From UBA6522 sp965205045 (GTDB taxonomy: Bacteria; Pseudomonadota; Gammaproteobacteria; Steroidobacterales; Rariloculaceae): DNA of 64,000 nucleotides. Shown here one piece after another: positions 44,355 through 52,923 of this stretch (positions are counted from its first letter, which is position 1; each line of letters opens with the position of its first letter). The translations under genes and the position numbers were made by a program. Where the stretch lies: the NCBI GenBank assembly GCA_965205045.1, contig OZ242032.1:25523-89522 (forward strand), given 5' to 3'. The notes below the pieces were generated by a model. That model saw only the letters and a program-made list of their open reading frames with translations, was not told the origin of the DNA and ran no database searches.

Positions 44355-44446
44355 CGCGGATCAATTCTGGAAAGGCAGTACGTAGACTTGCACAGTACCC
44401 CCTCTGCCAGAGCACTTTCCATCAAGCCCGCTTCTCCTTTCACATC

Positions 44447-45103
44447 TCATCGGGCCGAAGCACCTCGTTGGTGAGAAACACATTGCAGATACGCGCGATG
44501 AAGACGCCGCTGAACGGCCTCGGTCTTCACACTCTTTGCCCTGGCAGCGATCGTCTGCCTGCGACAGTTAAGCGCTTCAGCGGCCTCGATCTGCGTCATG
44601 CCATGAACGTGTAGGAGTGTCATCACCTCTATCTGCTTTGGCGATAATATGTACCTCATCTGCTCGGACAGGCAGCGTTTGCTTCCACGACTTAGCCTTG
44701 AGGTTTCCCTTGCATCCGACCATACATGATCGACTAGCCATTGCACGTCATCGAGGTTTTGTTCTTTCCGTTGGGTGGCTTCGATAGAAAAGGACGACAG
44801 TATCGAAGGAATGTCTTTTCGATTCCGACCGAGTCGGATTGACTCTAGCAACCTGTCTTTATAAGCCTCCAGACGTTCACGCTCGCGAAAATCCTCAAGG
44901 GGATGATGGTTAAGCGGCCAGTGCCGCCATTCATCTTGCAATCTGGACAGTCGTCGACTCGGGGATACAGAATCAACGACGCCCCGAACAATAGAATCGA
45001 TGCCCCGAACAACAACCCTGGCTCCCCCGGCTTCCACTTCTGGAGCCGTCGTCGTTGCTAATAGGGCCAGGGTGGCAATGACACTGATGAGGAATCTTTT
45101 CAT
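44447..45103 (-). CDS. Putative exported protein with a sigma-70 region 4-like helix-turn-helix
   Basis: The protein has 218 residues from ATG 45103 with AGGAGA 7 bases upstream. The first 25 residues (MKRFLISVIATLALLATTTA then PEVEAGG) look like a cleavable Sec signal. The middle is charged and helical. Near the C-terminus (about 165-200) there is LSPKQIEVMTLLHVHGMTQI, EAAEALNCRRQTIAARAKSV, a clear sigma-70 region 4/LuxR-type helix-turn-helix. A DNA-binding fold behind a signal peptide is contradictory. Either the hydrophobic start is a membrane anchor (membrane-bound regulator) or two genes have fused. Confidence 0.65.
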   Translation of the reverse strand: MKRFLISVIATLALLATTTAPEVEAGGARVVVRGIDSIVRGVVDSVSPSRRLSRLQDEWRHWPLNHHPLEDFRERERLEAYKDRLLESIRLGRNRKDIPSILSSFSIEATQRKEQNLDDVQWLVDHVWSDARETSRLSRGSKRCLSEQMRYILSPKQIEVMTLLHVHGMTQIEAAEALNCRRQTIAARAKSVKTEAVQRRLHRAYLQCVSHQRGASAR

Positions 45104-45395
45104 GTCAGGTCTCCTGGAGATGACAGAGGACGGATGCCGCAATATGCGGCGATGTACGTACCACTATATAGGGCATGAAATGTTCGGTTTTAACTTCCGA
45201 TAATCACCCATTATGTTAACTTTGGGGTGGCGCCGTTGCTGGCGCAAACGGCATCCGCGGCAAGTTCCCCACCGGCCAATTACCATCCCTAATAACGACG
45301 TGGAGCACGACCCGGAACGGTGGGGCGGAGGGGATTAATACGGCCCGTTCCCGGCAATGCAGTGGGACGTGGGTGGGAAAAGTTACGGTGTGGCA

Positions 45396-46196
45396 TCACT
45401 CCTTGCGCGGCGGCTGTTCCGGACACTCGAGGCCGGCCTCGACGATGCGCTCCAGGTCAACCACGCGATCCGGCAGCAGGTCCATCACCTGGCCCCGCCA
45501 GCGCCTGACCGTATCGACCAGCGCCACCTCGGCGTTGCGGCGCTGTGGCCCCTTGCCGTTCGCCATCGTGTACGCACAGCCGGAGACGAACATGCGCCAG
45601 CCGTTCTTGTCCAGCTCGCGATCCAGCTTCTTGGCCAGGTCCTTCGTGCGCTTCTCGCGGGTCGGCAGCAGGTCCTCGTCGACCCCGTTCTCGACCTGGC
45701 GCCAGATGCGAGCTGCAGGCGTTTCATCCTCGGACTTGGCGTTTTCCGCCGCCTCCCCTCCGGTTGCCTTGTAACCGTTTTCGATTCGCACCTCCGGCGG
45801 CCGCTCCTCGATGGGCAAGACGTACTGGATCGACTCCGAGGCGGCCAGGCTCCAGATGCGCCGCACCTGGTTCGGCTGCCACGTCCCGCCGCGCGGCGGC
45901 CGCACGTCGCCGAGGTTCAGCCGGTCGGCGATGCGGCGGTAGCCCAGGCCCTCGGCCCGGCACTGCGTGATCTGCTCGATGACCAGGGCGGCGTGCTCAC
46001 GCCGGCGGGACCGCCGGACTTCGAGCGACTTCCGTTGAATCGCTTTCCGCGTAGACAGCTTCACCGAATACCCCTTCGTGTACACGTCTGAAATCCTATC
46101 CGCACGTTTGAGAACCTTCTCAAGCGTACACGATGGGATGCCATCAAACACCCTCAAACGTATCCGTCCCCGGTCCGCATCCAAAATCTGCGTCAC
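45396..46196 (-). CDS. Recombinase-like / plasmid protein with HTH segment
   Basis: The protein has 266 residues from GTG 46196. The middle (QCRAEGLGYRRIADRLNLGD, VRPPRGGTWQPNQVRRIW) matches the helix-turn-helix Recombinase segment of large serine recombinases, but no resolvase catalytic domain precedes it. The N-terminus is basic. The C-terminal 80 residues (CAYTMANGKGPQRRNAEVAL, VDTVRRWRGQVMDLLPDRVV) are repeated in the gene fragment at 52129-52310. It may be a DNA-binding factor of the integrative element. A 17-bp inverted repeat lies over its start. Confidence 0.6.
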   Translation of the reverse strand: MTQILDADRGRIRLRVFDGIPSCTLEKVLKRADRISDVYTKGYSVKLSTRKAIQRKSLEVRRSRRREHAALVIEQITQCRAEGLGYRRIADRLNLGDVRPPRGGTWQPNQVRRIWSLAASESIQYVLPIEERPPEVRIENGYKATGGEAAENAKSEDETPAARIWRQVENGVDEDLLPTREKRTKDLAKKLDRELDKNGWRMFVSGCAYTMANGKGPQRRNAEVALVDTVRRWRGQVMDLLPDRVVDLERIVEAGLECPEQPPRKE

Positions 46197-46292
46197 TACA
46201 CGCCGAGTGATACTTCGTTCGGTCCAGTATCCACGCGGTCAATCGCCAGTTTTTCCCCTCACTGAAATGTCACGTGGCGTGTAGTGACGCAG
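46188..46292. repeat. Perfect 17-bp inverted repeat flanking an intergenic gap
   Basis: CTGCGTCACTACACGCC (46188-46204) and its exact complement GGCGTGTAGTGACGCAG (46276-46292) are separated by 71 bases. They cover the start of the 45396 gene and the end of the 46294 gene. It could be a binding site pair, an excision/attachment site of the nearby integrase, or a terminator-like structure. Confidence 0.75.
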
Positions 46293-46293
46293 A

Positions 46294-46776
46294 TCAGGCC
46301 GGCAGGTTGTCTTGCTCCGCCGCTGATTTTCTGGCCTTCGCTTCCCGTACGTCGCGGCTCCACTGCGCCAGGCGTCCCTTCGGCTCCGTATCCCTGGGGA
46401 GCCTGCGGGGCGCCGGCAGCCCGTGGTACTCGCGCAGCGACCGCGGACGCGGCAGGCACGAACACCAGGGCGTGTCACGGAGCGACTGGGTGCACCTGGC
46501 GCACCAGGTATCGAACGCCGGCTGGCCGGGCACGAAGCGCCCGGTCGCGATGCGGATGCCGTGGCGCTGGGCGATGCGGTAAAGCTGCCGCCGCGTCCAG
46601 GCACCGCCGCGCGGCGCCCTGGTCATGGTGTAGTCCTGCACACAGCGCAGGGCGCGAGACAGCCCGCCGCCCAGCATGGCGACGCGCTTCAGCATGGGGA
46701 GGACCGACCGGTCGTGCATGGCCTGGCGCTCGCGACGGCGCGCCAGGGCCAGGGCGCGGTGCTCGTCCGTCAGCAT
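46294..46776 (-). CDS. Hypothetical basic protein coupled to the integrase
   Basis: The protein has 160 residues. The ATG at 46776 lies 2 bases past the integrase stop, implying coupling. The sequence is Arg-rich (ALALARRRERQAMHDRSVL) with a central TRRQLYRIAQRHGIRIATGR that may form a helix-turn-helix, and a CARC...CSC cysteine cluster that could bind zinc. No family recognised. A DNA-binding accessory to integration is a reasonable but unproved guess. Confidence 0.5.
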   Translation of the reverse strand: MLTDEHRALALARRRERQAMHDRSVLPMLKRVAMLGGGLSRALRCVQDYTMTRAPRGGAWTRRQLYRIAQRHGIRIATGRFVPGQPAFDTWCARCTQSLRDTPWCSCLPRPRSLREYHGLPAPRRLPRDTEPKGRLAQWSRDVREAKARKSAAEQDNLPA

Positions 46777-46778
46777 GA

Positions 46779-47654
46779 TCAGCGGCCAAGATAGAGGGCC
46801 GTGATTTGTTCGCGGCCATGACCGAGCTCCTCGCTGATGATCTTGCGGGCCTCGCGGTCGAGAGCCCTCTCGTCGCGCCGCAGCTGCCTCGTCTTTCCCC
46901 CCGGCGCAGCCGGCGCCAGGCGCCCGGTCAGCTCGAAGTAGCGGTTCTGCGCGTAGGCATGCCTGAGGCCGTGCATCTTGTGCAGGCCGGCCGCTGCCGT
47001 CTGGCGCTCGTAGCGGCGCACCTGGTCCTTGTACTGCCCCGTCGGGATGAGCGATCCCCTGGGGGTTTTGGCGGCCAGGGCCTTGGCGCGATCCAGGACC
47101 TCGCGCTGCGCCTCGGTGCGGATCGGGATCTCGCGCGGCCTCCCTCCCTTCGTCCACGACGCCTTGAGCACCAGCCGACTTCCCCGGTCGGCCCATTCGA
47201 CAACGATCTTGATCGCCTCTTCGCGCCGCAGGCCGAACACGCGCTGCAGCTCCAGGCTCATGCGCACGTAGGGGCACTTCACCCGGGCCAGGTTGCCGTG
47301 CGACAGGGAAACCGCCTTGCTCACGTTGGTGACGTACTGGCGCCTGCCGATGCCGTAGGCGCTGTTTTCCCGCGCCACCATCCAGGACTTGTTCACCTTG
47401 CCGCACACCCACCTGAGCGCGCTCATGCGGTTCTTGAGAGTCCCGATGCTGATGCCGGCGTTCTTCCAGCGCTCGACCAGGGCGTCGATATGCTTCGGCT
47501 TCAGGTTCCTGGCCTTGAGCTGCCTGGAGCCGGCTTCGGCCAGATGCCGGGCGATCATCTTGACGTGATAGCGGCGACCGCGCTGCGTGGCGAAGCTGCC
47601 CTCCGCCTTGCCCTTGTGGCGCCAGGTCATCTTCACGATGTCATCGTTTGGCAT
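46779..47654 (-). CDS. Tyrosine recombinase / integrase
   Basis: The protein has 291 residues. An N-terminal SAM-like domain (VKMIARHLAEAGSRQLKARN, ISIGTLKNRMSALRWVCGK) and a catalytic core with Arg in GLRREEAIKIVVEW. HKMHGLRHAYAQNRYFE, ELGHGREQ and Tyr in ITALYLGR complete the active site (R-H-R-H-Y). It has the same family layout as 26941-27870, which ends VTNWYLGKR. It probably integrates the minus-strand element (41.9-50.5 kb). The product frame is intact. Confidence 0.9.
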   Translation of the reverse strand: MPNDDIVKMTWRHKGKAEGSFATQRGRRYHVKMIARHLAEAGSRQLKARNLKPKHIDALVERWKNAGISIGTLKNRMSALRWVCGKVNKSWMVARENSAYGIGRRQYVTNVSKAVSLSHGNLARVKCPYVRMSLELQRVFGLRREEAIKIVVEWADRGSRLVLKASWTKGGRPREIPIRTEAQREVLDRAKALAAKTPRGSLIPTGQYKDQVRRYERQTAAAGLHKMHGLRHAYAQNRYFELTGRLAPAAPGGKTRQLRRDERALDREARKIISEELGHGREQITALYLGR

Positions 47655-47681
47655 CCTTGATCCCCTTCCCTCGGAGCGCCT

Positions 47682-47966
47682 TTACTCAGCGACCTCGCCC
47701 CCCTGCGCATCGAGACGCCCTTCGAGGTGGGAAATCCGTCTCTCGAAAGCGCGAAGCACCTCGAACATCTCATCGAAGCGGCGGTTGAGATCGTTGTGCT
47801 GACGGCTGTTTTCAACCTGTGCGGCATCAAAGCGGGCGTTTGTATCCGCCTGCAAACGATCAATACGACCATTCATCTGGTCGATACGGCCGTTCATCTG
47901 GTTGAACATCACCATCATAGCCACCAACAGACCCATCACAGCCGACCAGAACTCAATTCGTGTCAT
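47682..47966 (-). CDS. Small membrane-anchored coiled-coil protein
   Basis: The protein has 94 residues from ATG 47966 (MTRIEFWSAVMG), with AAAGGGGAAGGG before it; a TTG five codons earlier is an alternative. One transmembrane segment (SAVMGLLVAMMVMFNQ) is followed by heptad-like repeats NGRIDQMNGRIDRLQAD and HNDLNRRFDEMFEVLRAF. It may belong to the same class of short anchored coiled-coil proteins as 48298-48552. Function unknown. Confidence 0.6.
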   Translation of the reverse strand: MTRIEFWSAVMGLLVAMMVMFNQMNGRIDQMNGRIDRLQADTNARFDAAQVENSRQHNDLNRRFDEMFEVLRAFERRISHLEGRLDAQGGEVAE

Positions 47967-47977
47967 CCCTTCCCCTT

Positions 47978-48265
47978 TCAATCGCGCCCGAAGCCACGTG
48001 GCGGCTCCAGGGTCTCCAGGTCGCCGAAGTCGTACTCACAGATCGCCCCCAGGCGTTCAGCAACCGGCGACTCCTGGAGGCTGTCGGGCAGGCTGTCAAG
48101 CCAATCCTGATACTCGGCCTGCAAGTCCACGAGGGTCTGGACGGCATCGCGCCAGCGTTGCGGACGACTGCGGCGGTCCTGCGGCCGGCGGTAGTGAATA
48201 CGCGGCTGCTGTTCCTTGCGGCGGTCGCGGTAGCGTTGTTGTCTCTCGGCGTTGCTGAGTCCCAT
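47978..48265 (-). CDS. Conserved hypothetical of a duplicated module (copy 1)
   Basis: The protein has 95 residues from ATG 48265 (MGLSNAERQQRYRDRRKEQQ). The copy at 61804-62091 begins at the same place, which supports this start. It has a very basic N-terminal helix, then DLQAEYQDWLDSLPDSL and an acidic C-terminus (YDFGDLETLEPPRGFGRD). The two copies differ at only a few residues. NAERQQRYRDRR resembles short phage proteins that bind nucleic acid. The palindrome GTTACGTAAC lies just upstream. Confidence 0.65.
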   Translation of the reverse strand: MGLSNAERQQRYRDRRKEQQPRIHYRRPQDRRSRPQRWRDAVQTLVDLQAEYQDWLDSLPDSLQESPVAERLGAICEYDFGDLETLEPPRGFGRD

Positions 48266-48281
48266 ACCCTCATCGTGTCCC

Positions 48282-48291
48282 GTTACGTAAC
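48282..48291. promoter_or_regulatory. GTTACGTAAC palindrome, copy 1
   Basis: It sits between two small genes. The same 10-bp palindrome occurs at 62108-62117 in the duplicated module and, extended to 20 perfect bases, at 57065-57084. A shared regulator-binding site is inferred. Confidence 0.45.
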
Positions 48292-48297
48292 AGGCTT

Positions 48298-48552
48298 TCA
48301 AGGAGTCTCTTTGTCTCGCTCAAGCAAGATCGTCTCAAGCCGCGTCAGCCGTTCACGGAGTTCGGGCAGTATTTCAAGCTGATTCTCTATCCGGTCGAGG
48401 CGCACGACAAGCGGTGCCACCGCAGACGATACGGCCCACTGGATACCCGCTCCCAAAGCACCTACGACAACGGCAACGGCCGCCACAATTGCCAACCAAT
48501 CCCTGGTCCTCGCCAGATTCAGACCGCGTTGCGTCTCAGCTTGTGTCGCCAT
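48298..48552 (-). CDS. Membrane-anchored coiled-coil protein (module copy 1)
   Basis: The protein has 84 residues. The cytoplasmic N-terminus is MATQAETQRGLNLARTRDWL. One transmembrane helix follows (AIVAAVAVVVGALGAGIQW), then a short coiled coil ending ERLTRLETILLERDKETP. The copy at 62124-62432 shares both ends but has an 18-residue longer coil. A third, distant relative of the coil (ERLTRVEILLAQRD) is at 51892-52125. The layout resembles small phage/plasmid membrane proteins; role unknown. Confidence 0.65.
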   Translation of the reverse strand: MATQAETQRGLNLARTRDWLAIVAAVAVVVGALGAGIQWAVSSAVAPLVVRLDRIENQLEILPELRERLTRLETILLERDKETP

Positions 48553-48555
48553 GTT

Positions 48556-50472
48556 TCAGCCTCCCATCATGTCACGTGCGGTTTCGGCCACTGTCTGGAT
48601 GACCTTGCCATGCCGGGCTTTGTTCATCCTTGCGAGTGTCGCCATGCTATCCACGTTGGCCGGCGTTTCGTTGTTCAGGTCCAGTGCCTCACCACCTTGG
48701 TAGTGCATCGAATCCGGCGGTTCGATGCGCACGGCTCGCGCGTGGTGACAAGGCGAATTTTCCGCGGATTTTTGCTCTTTTTCCCTTCCGGGGGGTATTT
48801 CAACCGCAACACCGCAACAACCCGCATGGTTACTAGCCGAAACGGAATTATCAACCGCAACATGACTTTTTGGTTGTTGCGGTTGTGATTCGCGTTTCGC
48901 CGCGTCGTTATTGACTTGTTGCGGTGTTGCGGTTGTAGGGGGGGTATTAAGGGAATTTTGTGGAGCGTAGCGGGTACACACCTGCCGTAAGGCGTCGGTT
49001 TCGTAACCGCGTGGCGTGGTGTTGCCAACTCTGACGACTTTCGCCTTTGGCGCTCCTAATTCCTTGAGCATGCGTCCCAGGCTGTTCTGTGTTAGCCCAG
49101 CCTTACCGTACTCACTCCAGGGTGCGCCTTCCAGGTTGAGCAAGGCGTCTACCAGAGCTCGGCTTGAGATGTTTGGCCCGAAGTCGCCGTCGTCGACCAC
49201 GGTCAACACGTCTTGCGCCAGTGCCTCAACGTAGCCGGTCTCATCCAGGTCCTCAGCCGCCGCCTGGATGGATTGGCAAGCCTGCAAGATACGACCCGGC
49301 CAATCGCTGCCGGCCACGTGCGCGATGGCAAACAGTATCTCCCATGCGTCGCACGCCCGGTCATGCAGCCAGGCCGGAAGCGTCACCTCATCACGGGCGA
49401 GCATGACGGCTTCGGTGTTGTCAGTCGCCCAGCGCACAACCCGCTGTTTCAGACGTCCCAGATACCCGCGGTTGCGGGTACGCCACTTTGGAAGGGGATC
49501 GCCGGAGCGTCGTTGCATGCGAAGGGTGATGCAGCGGTCCGCCGTGGTGCCAGACAAACGCCCGATGCCCGACAGCACCTTCGGACACCACGACGAAAAG
49601 GCACGCGCTTCCAGGTTGCGCCCTTCGCCCACCATGCGCACGACGCGCGCCTCGTTGCGCTTCTGTGAGCCGTTCAGCAGTGCCAGCAGTTCGGGGTTGT
49701 CTTTCAGGTAGGTATCAATCTCGTCGAATAGCAAGGTGGGTTCGTGCTGTTCGACGGTGCGAAATACCGCGGCAGGTGTAATGCCGGACACCGGCAACGG
49801 GCGCCAGGAGAGCTCCGATATCACCTCCAGCAGGGTACTTTTGCCGCATCGTTTCGTTGGCGAGGTGACGCGCAGGAAGGTGCTTATTTCCAGGTCCGAG
49901 TGGCTGTGCAGGTAGGTAGAGACGCACCACGTGGCCACCACGTCGGCGGCGCCGGGTGGCAGAGATACGTGACGGGAAATGAGCGCCGCCATGTCATCGA
50001 GGAGACGGCCGCTTTCAACGGGAAACAACAGGGGTTCGACTTCCGGCCAGGTCAGTTCATGTCCCGGCTTGCGCTTTTCCTTCCCGGCTTTCTTGACCTT
50101 ACCGATCGTCGCCAGCGCGTAGCCGTCGCCGTCCGCTTCCGGCAGGTAGGTATAGATCCGACGTATCGTTTCGTAACGATCAATAAGCAGGCGCTCAAAG
50201 GCGACGCGCTGCTCTCGCGGTGTGTATTCCGACTTCAGGTCCAGGATAGCTACGCGACATGCGGGTTGTGTCCAGGCGAGCGCAAGCACGGTCACGGCGT
50301 CGCCGTCTGGCTCTCTGTCGCCGTTCTGGTAGGCAAGCATCGCTGTCTTTGCGATGCCGACCTTCCAGTCGTCGGGGTAAGACTGCCAACGCGTCGGGGA
50401 GACGGCGGCACTTTGGAGAAGATCGCCGTAGTCGAGAGAAGGGGTATTGCCTGCCAGGGGGTCTTGTGCCAT
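48556..50472 (-). CDS. DUF3631-domain ATPase (phage/plasmid helicase-like)
   Basis: The protein has 638 residues. Residues about 200-390 form the DUF3631 P-loop domain: STFLRVTSPTKRCGKSTLLE (atypical Walker A TKRCGKST), PTLLFDEIDTYLKD (Walker B), and an arginine-rich GTTADRCITLRMQRR. The N-terminal 190 residues and the Pro/Gln-rich C-terminal 130 residues are unassigned. DUF3631 proteins occur in phages and integrative elements, often with primase-type genes, and are thought to act in replication. No primase is adjacent. It is the first gene of the minus-strand block. Confidence 0.8.
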   Translation of the reverse strand: MAQDPLAGNTPSLDYGDLLQSAAVSPTRWQSYPDDWKVGIAKTAMLAYQNGDREPDGDAVTVLALAWTQPACRVAILDLKSEYTPREQRVAFERLLIDRYETIRRIYTYLPEADGDGYALATIGKVKKAGKEKRKPGHELTWPEVEPLLFPVESGRLLDDMAALISRHVSLPPGAADVVATWCVSTYLHSHSDLEISTFLRVTSPTKRCGKSTLLEVISELSWRPLPVSGITPAAVFRTVEQHEPTLLFDEIDTYLKDNPELLALLNGSQKRNEARVVRMVGEGRNLEARAFSSWCPKVLSGIGRLSGTTADRCITLRMQRRSGDPLPKWRTRNRGYLGRLKQRVVRWATDNTEAVMLARDEVTLPAWLHDRACDAWEILFAIAHVAGSDWPGRILQACQSIQAAAEDLDETGYVEALAQDVLTVVDDGDFGPNISSRALVDALLNLEGAPWSEYGKAGLTQNSLGRMLKELGAPKAKVVRVGNTTPRGYETDALRQVCTRYAPQNSLNTPPTTATPQQVNNDAAKRESQPQQPKSHVAVDNSVSASNHAGCCGVAVEIPPGREKEQKSAENSPCHHARAVRIEPPDSMHYQGGEALDLNNETPANVDSMATLARMNKARHGKVIQTVAETARDMMGG

Positions 50473-50620
50473 GATTTGGCTTCCTTTCTAGCGGATTCCT
50501 GGGCAGGTCGCCGCTGAAAGAGTTGTTGTTGCTGGCCTGGTTCCCGAAAGGGGATCAGGCCAGTGGTCTTTGCGCACCTTAGCACCGCCCCCGCTACGTG
50601 TCTAATTCCGAGCTTGTTGC

Positions 50621-51691
50621 AACCCGAGGCTGGTCGACGAGGCCTGCGGCGCCACCGGCAGCTCCGTCGTCGTCGGCGACGGGGTCGGCCACGACGCCAG
50701 GGTGTCCTTCGCCGCCTTTTTCCGCCGCGGCGAGCGCCGACTGGACCTGGAGCGCGATTACTACGACAACTACTTCCACCAGGACGAACGCGTCCCGCGT
50801 CTCATGCACCTGCGCGAAGGCAAGCTGGTCCGCGTCGCCGACCTCTTCACCGCCGGGGAACGCAAGACCTCTGCGACTTGGAACGAGGCCCTGCCGCGCG
50901 CCGGCACCCAGAACGGCCTCAACGTGCGCCTGCGCGGCCTGCACGGCTTGCGCGTTACCTGGGTCATTGCCGACCCCGTGGCCGGCGACTGGGAAACCGG
51001 CCGCATCCGCGTGATCCGGCGCCTGTTGCCGCATCTCCGCAACTTCGTCCACGTTCGCCAGGCCCTGGCCGGTGCCGAAGCCCTGGGGTCGCCCTTCACC
51101 CGTCTGCTCGACAACGCCCGCCTCGGCGTCATCCACCTGGACCGGCGCGGGCGCATCATGGAGGTCAACGACCGCGCCCGCCACCTCCTCAGACGAGGTA
51201 ACGGCTTGTGGGAACAGAGAGGCTTCCTGCGCGCCTGGTCGCCGGACGACGACGCCCGCCTCGAGCGGCTGGTGGCGGCGGTCCTGCCGTCGCTCGGCGG
51301 CCAGGCAGCCGGTGGCTCGATGCTGGTCCGGCGCCCCTCCCTTGTGCCGATGCTGACGCTGCACGTCCATCCCGCCACCGTGCGCCAGATGGACTTCGGC
51401 GCCCCGGAGGCGGGGGCGCTGGTGCTGGTCGACGGCCTGGACGGGCTCCAGCTCGATGCGGGCCAGGTGGGGTCGGTGCTCGGCCTGACGCCGGCCGAGA
51501 GCCGCGTGGCGGTCGAACTGGCCGAGGGCAGGACGGTGCCGGACATCGCCGCTGCATCCGGACGGTCAGAGGGTACGGTTCGCATCCACCTCAAGCGCAT
51601 CCACCGCAAGCTGGGGGTCTCGCGCCGGGCGGACTTGGTTCGCCTGGTGCTGTCAGTGCCCGAGCGCGCCGGACGCCGGCGCTATCCCTGA
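50621..51691 (+). pseudogene. LuxR-family regulator with PAS-like domain, 5' truncated
   Basis: Homology begins abruptly at 50621 (NPRLVDEACGATGSSVVVGD), with a stop codon just upstream and no usual start; GTG 50702 could still start a 329-residue protein. A sensor half (FHQDERVPRLMHLREGKLV) and a PAS-like segment (LLDNARLGVIHLDRRGRIME) follow. The C-terminal LuxR helix-turn-helix (LTPAESRVAVELAEGRTVPD, GRSEGTVRIHLKRIHRKLGV) is complete. Its N-terminal end is missing beside the integrative block, consistent with element insertion or deletion. Confidence 0.7.
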
Positions 51692-51891
51692 GGTTCCTGC
51701 GGCAAGTCAAAACGCTTTCCTCGATCATCCGACACGCCCCTGACGCCTGCCCCAATCCACTTGGTCAACGTGCTTTTGTCCCCCGTTTGGGGACGGTTAC
51801 ACCGTGTCGCTTCTGTGCTATCTGTCTGCAGTGAGTCTGCTCGCCATGACCCGGACCGGCCAGCGACAGAGTCGGTCCTGCTGCCGGCCGC

Positions 51892-52125
51892 ATGGCTTGG
51901 CGGCGGGCCGGCAAAACGGAGATACAGGCGATGAACGGGCGCCTCGACCGCATGGAAGCTGAGATCAGAGCCGGCCGGGAAGAGACAACGGCGTTACGGG
52001 GCGACGTGCAAAACGAGTCCAAGGCCATTCGGGCGGATATTGCAGCCCTCAGCGAGCGCCTGACGCGGGTAGAAATCCTGCTTGCGCAGCGAGACGGGGC
52101 AGGCCCCCAGGAACCGGCCAGATGA
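51892..52125 (+). CDS. Small coiled-coil protein
   Basis: The protein has 77 residues. It is entirely charged and helical (MNGRLDRMEAEIRAGREE, ALSERLTRVEILLAQRD). It shares the ERLTRVE...RD ending with the membrane coiled-coil proteins at 48298 and 62124 but lacks their transmembrane helix, so it looks like a truncated or soluble derivative. ATG 51931 is an alternative start. Confidence 0.45.
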   Translation: MAWRRAGKTEIQAMNGRLDRMEAEIRAGREETTALRGDVQNESKAIRADIAALSERLTRVEILLAQRDGAGPQEPAR

Positions 52126-52128
52126 TCC

Positions 52129-52310
52129 TCAGTCATCCTTGCGTGGCGGCGGCTCCGGGCTATCGCGTCCAGCCTCGACGATCCGCCGAAGGTCAGTCGC
52201 CCGCTCCGGCAACAAATCGACGACCTGATCCCGCCACTGTCTGACCGTCTCGACAAGCATGACCTCGGCGTTGCGGCGCTGCGGTCCCTTGCCGTTCGCA
52301 ATCGTGTATG
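52129..52310 (-). pseudogene. 3' exon of a duplicated plasmid gene, cut by a group II intron
   Basis: The frame reads YTIANGKGPQRRNAEVML, then VETVRQWRDQVVDLLPERA to the stop. It parallels the last 60 residues of the 45396-46196 protein (YTMANGKGPQRRNAEVAL). It begins exactly where the intron 3' end stops. The 5' exon is not present in the window; a Tn3-family end lies beyond the intron relic. Confidence 0.7.
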
Positions 52311-52560
52311 GTCGGGTAAGGAGGCTGCATCGCTGCCGCCCCCTCCCTAAGAACCGTACGTGCGGGTTTGCCCGCATACGGCTCAAGCAAACCAGCCGTA
52401 GAATCGTCGCCTCAGATGGCGCGCCCACTTATCGCCGGCGTCCTGGCTCTGTTTGCAGCCTTACAGGCTGCATCTAACATCCACCAGGATGAGCCATCTT
52501 TGCCACGTCCTATGACCGGTCCACCAGTTGCACGTCAGCACCCTTTCGGGTTGGGCATAG
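52311..52560 (-). mobile_element. Group II intron 3' end (domains V and VI) with deleted body
   Basis: On the minus strand, 52384-52351 reads as a 34-nt domain V hairpin: GAGCCGTATGCGGG, a CAAA loop, then CCCGCACGTACGGTTC, with the catalytic AGC near the 5' end. A domain VI-like stem (GGAGGGGGCGGCAGC...CTCC) runs to about 52311. Upstream, ATAAGTGGGCGCGCCATCTG resembles the end of an intron-encoded reverse transcriptase, but no such gene remains. It appears to be spliced-into DNA inside the gene at 52129. Confidence 0.75.
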
Positions 52561-52578
52561 GCCCTATCCAGCAGCTTA

Positions 52579-52677
52579 GAGCGGTTTCCATATGACCATA
52601 CGGGATGCCTGCAATAGGCAAATCAGCCCGGATTATCCGATGCCGTAGTAGGCCAGACACACGAACGAAAACCGCTA
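52579..52677. mobile_element. 99-bp MITE, copy 1
   Basis: Terminal repeats GAGCGGTTT and AAACCGCTA are flanked by TA on both sides (52577-52578, 52678-52679), the target duplication of Tc1/mariner-IS630 elements. Copy 2 (61065-61164) matches this one in reverse orientation along its whole length (for example CGTTCGTGTGTCTGGCCTA). It has no coding capacity. Confidence 0.8.
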
Positions 52678-52923
52678 TATGGTTTCGCTTTGCCTTTCGG
52701 CATCTGGCCTTCGCTTCTTGCAACCTCCTGTTCCCGCTGAGGACATAGCCCTTCCTCGCGGTTGGGTTTCTGACCCGAAGGTCAGACCTCATCGGGGTTA
52801 CCCTGTTCCGCATCCTTGAGATACGATCGGGTTAGGTGCCTTCTCTACGCCGGAGCCTATGGGCCTCATCGCAAGGTTTGTATTCAGATTTACTCTAAGG
52901 CCACATAAGCCGGCCACATGACC

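Noticed and set aside
45357..46091. Plus-strand frame over 45.4-46.1 kb
   Set aside because: Shadow of the minus-strand gene whose C-terminus is conserved in the paralogue fragment at 52129.
52535..52813. 92-codon minus-strand frame
   Set aside because: It lies over the MITE and neighbouring repeat sequence, and its translation shows no protein-like pattern.
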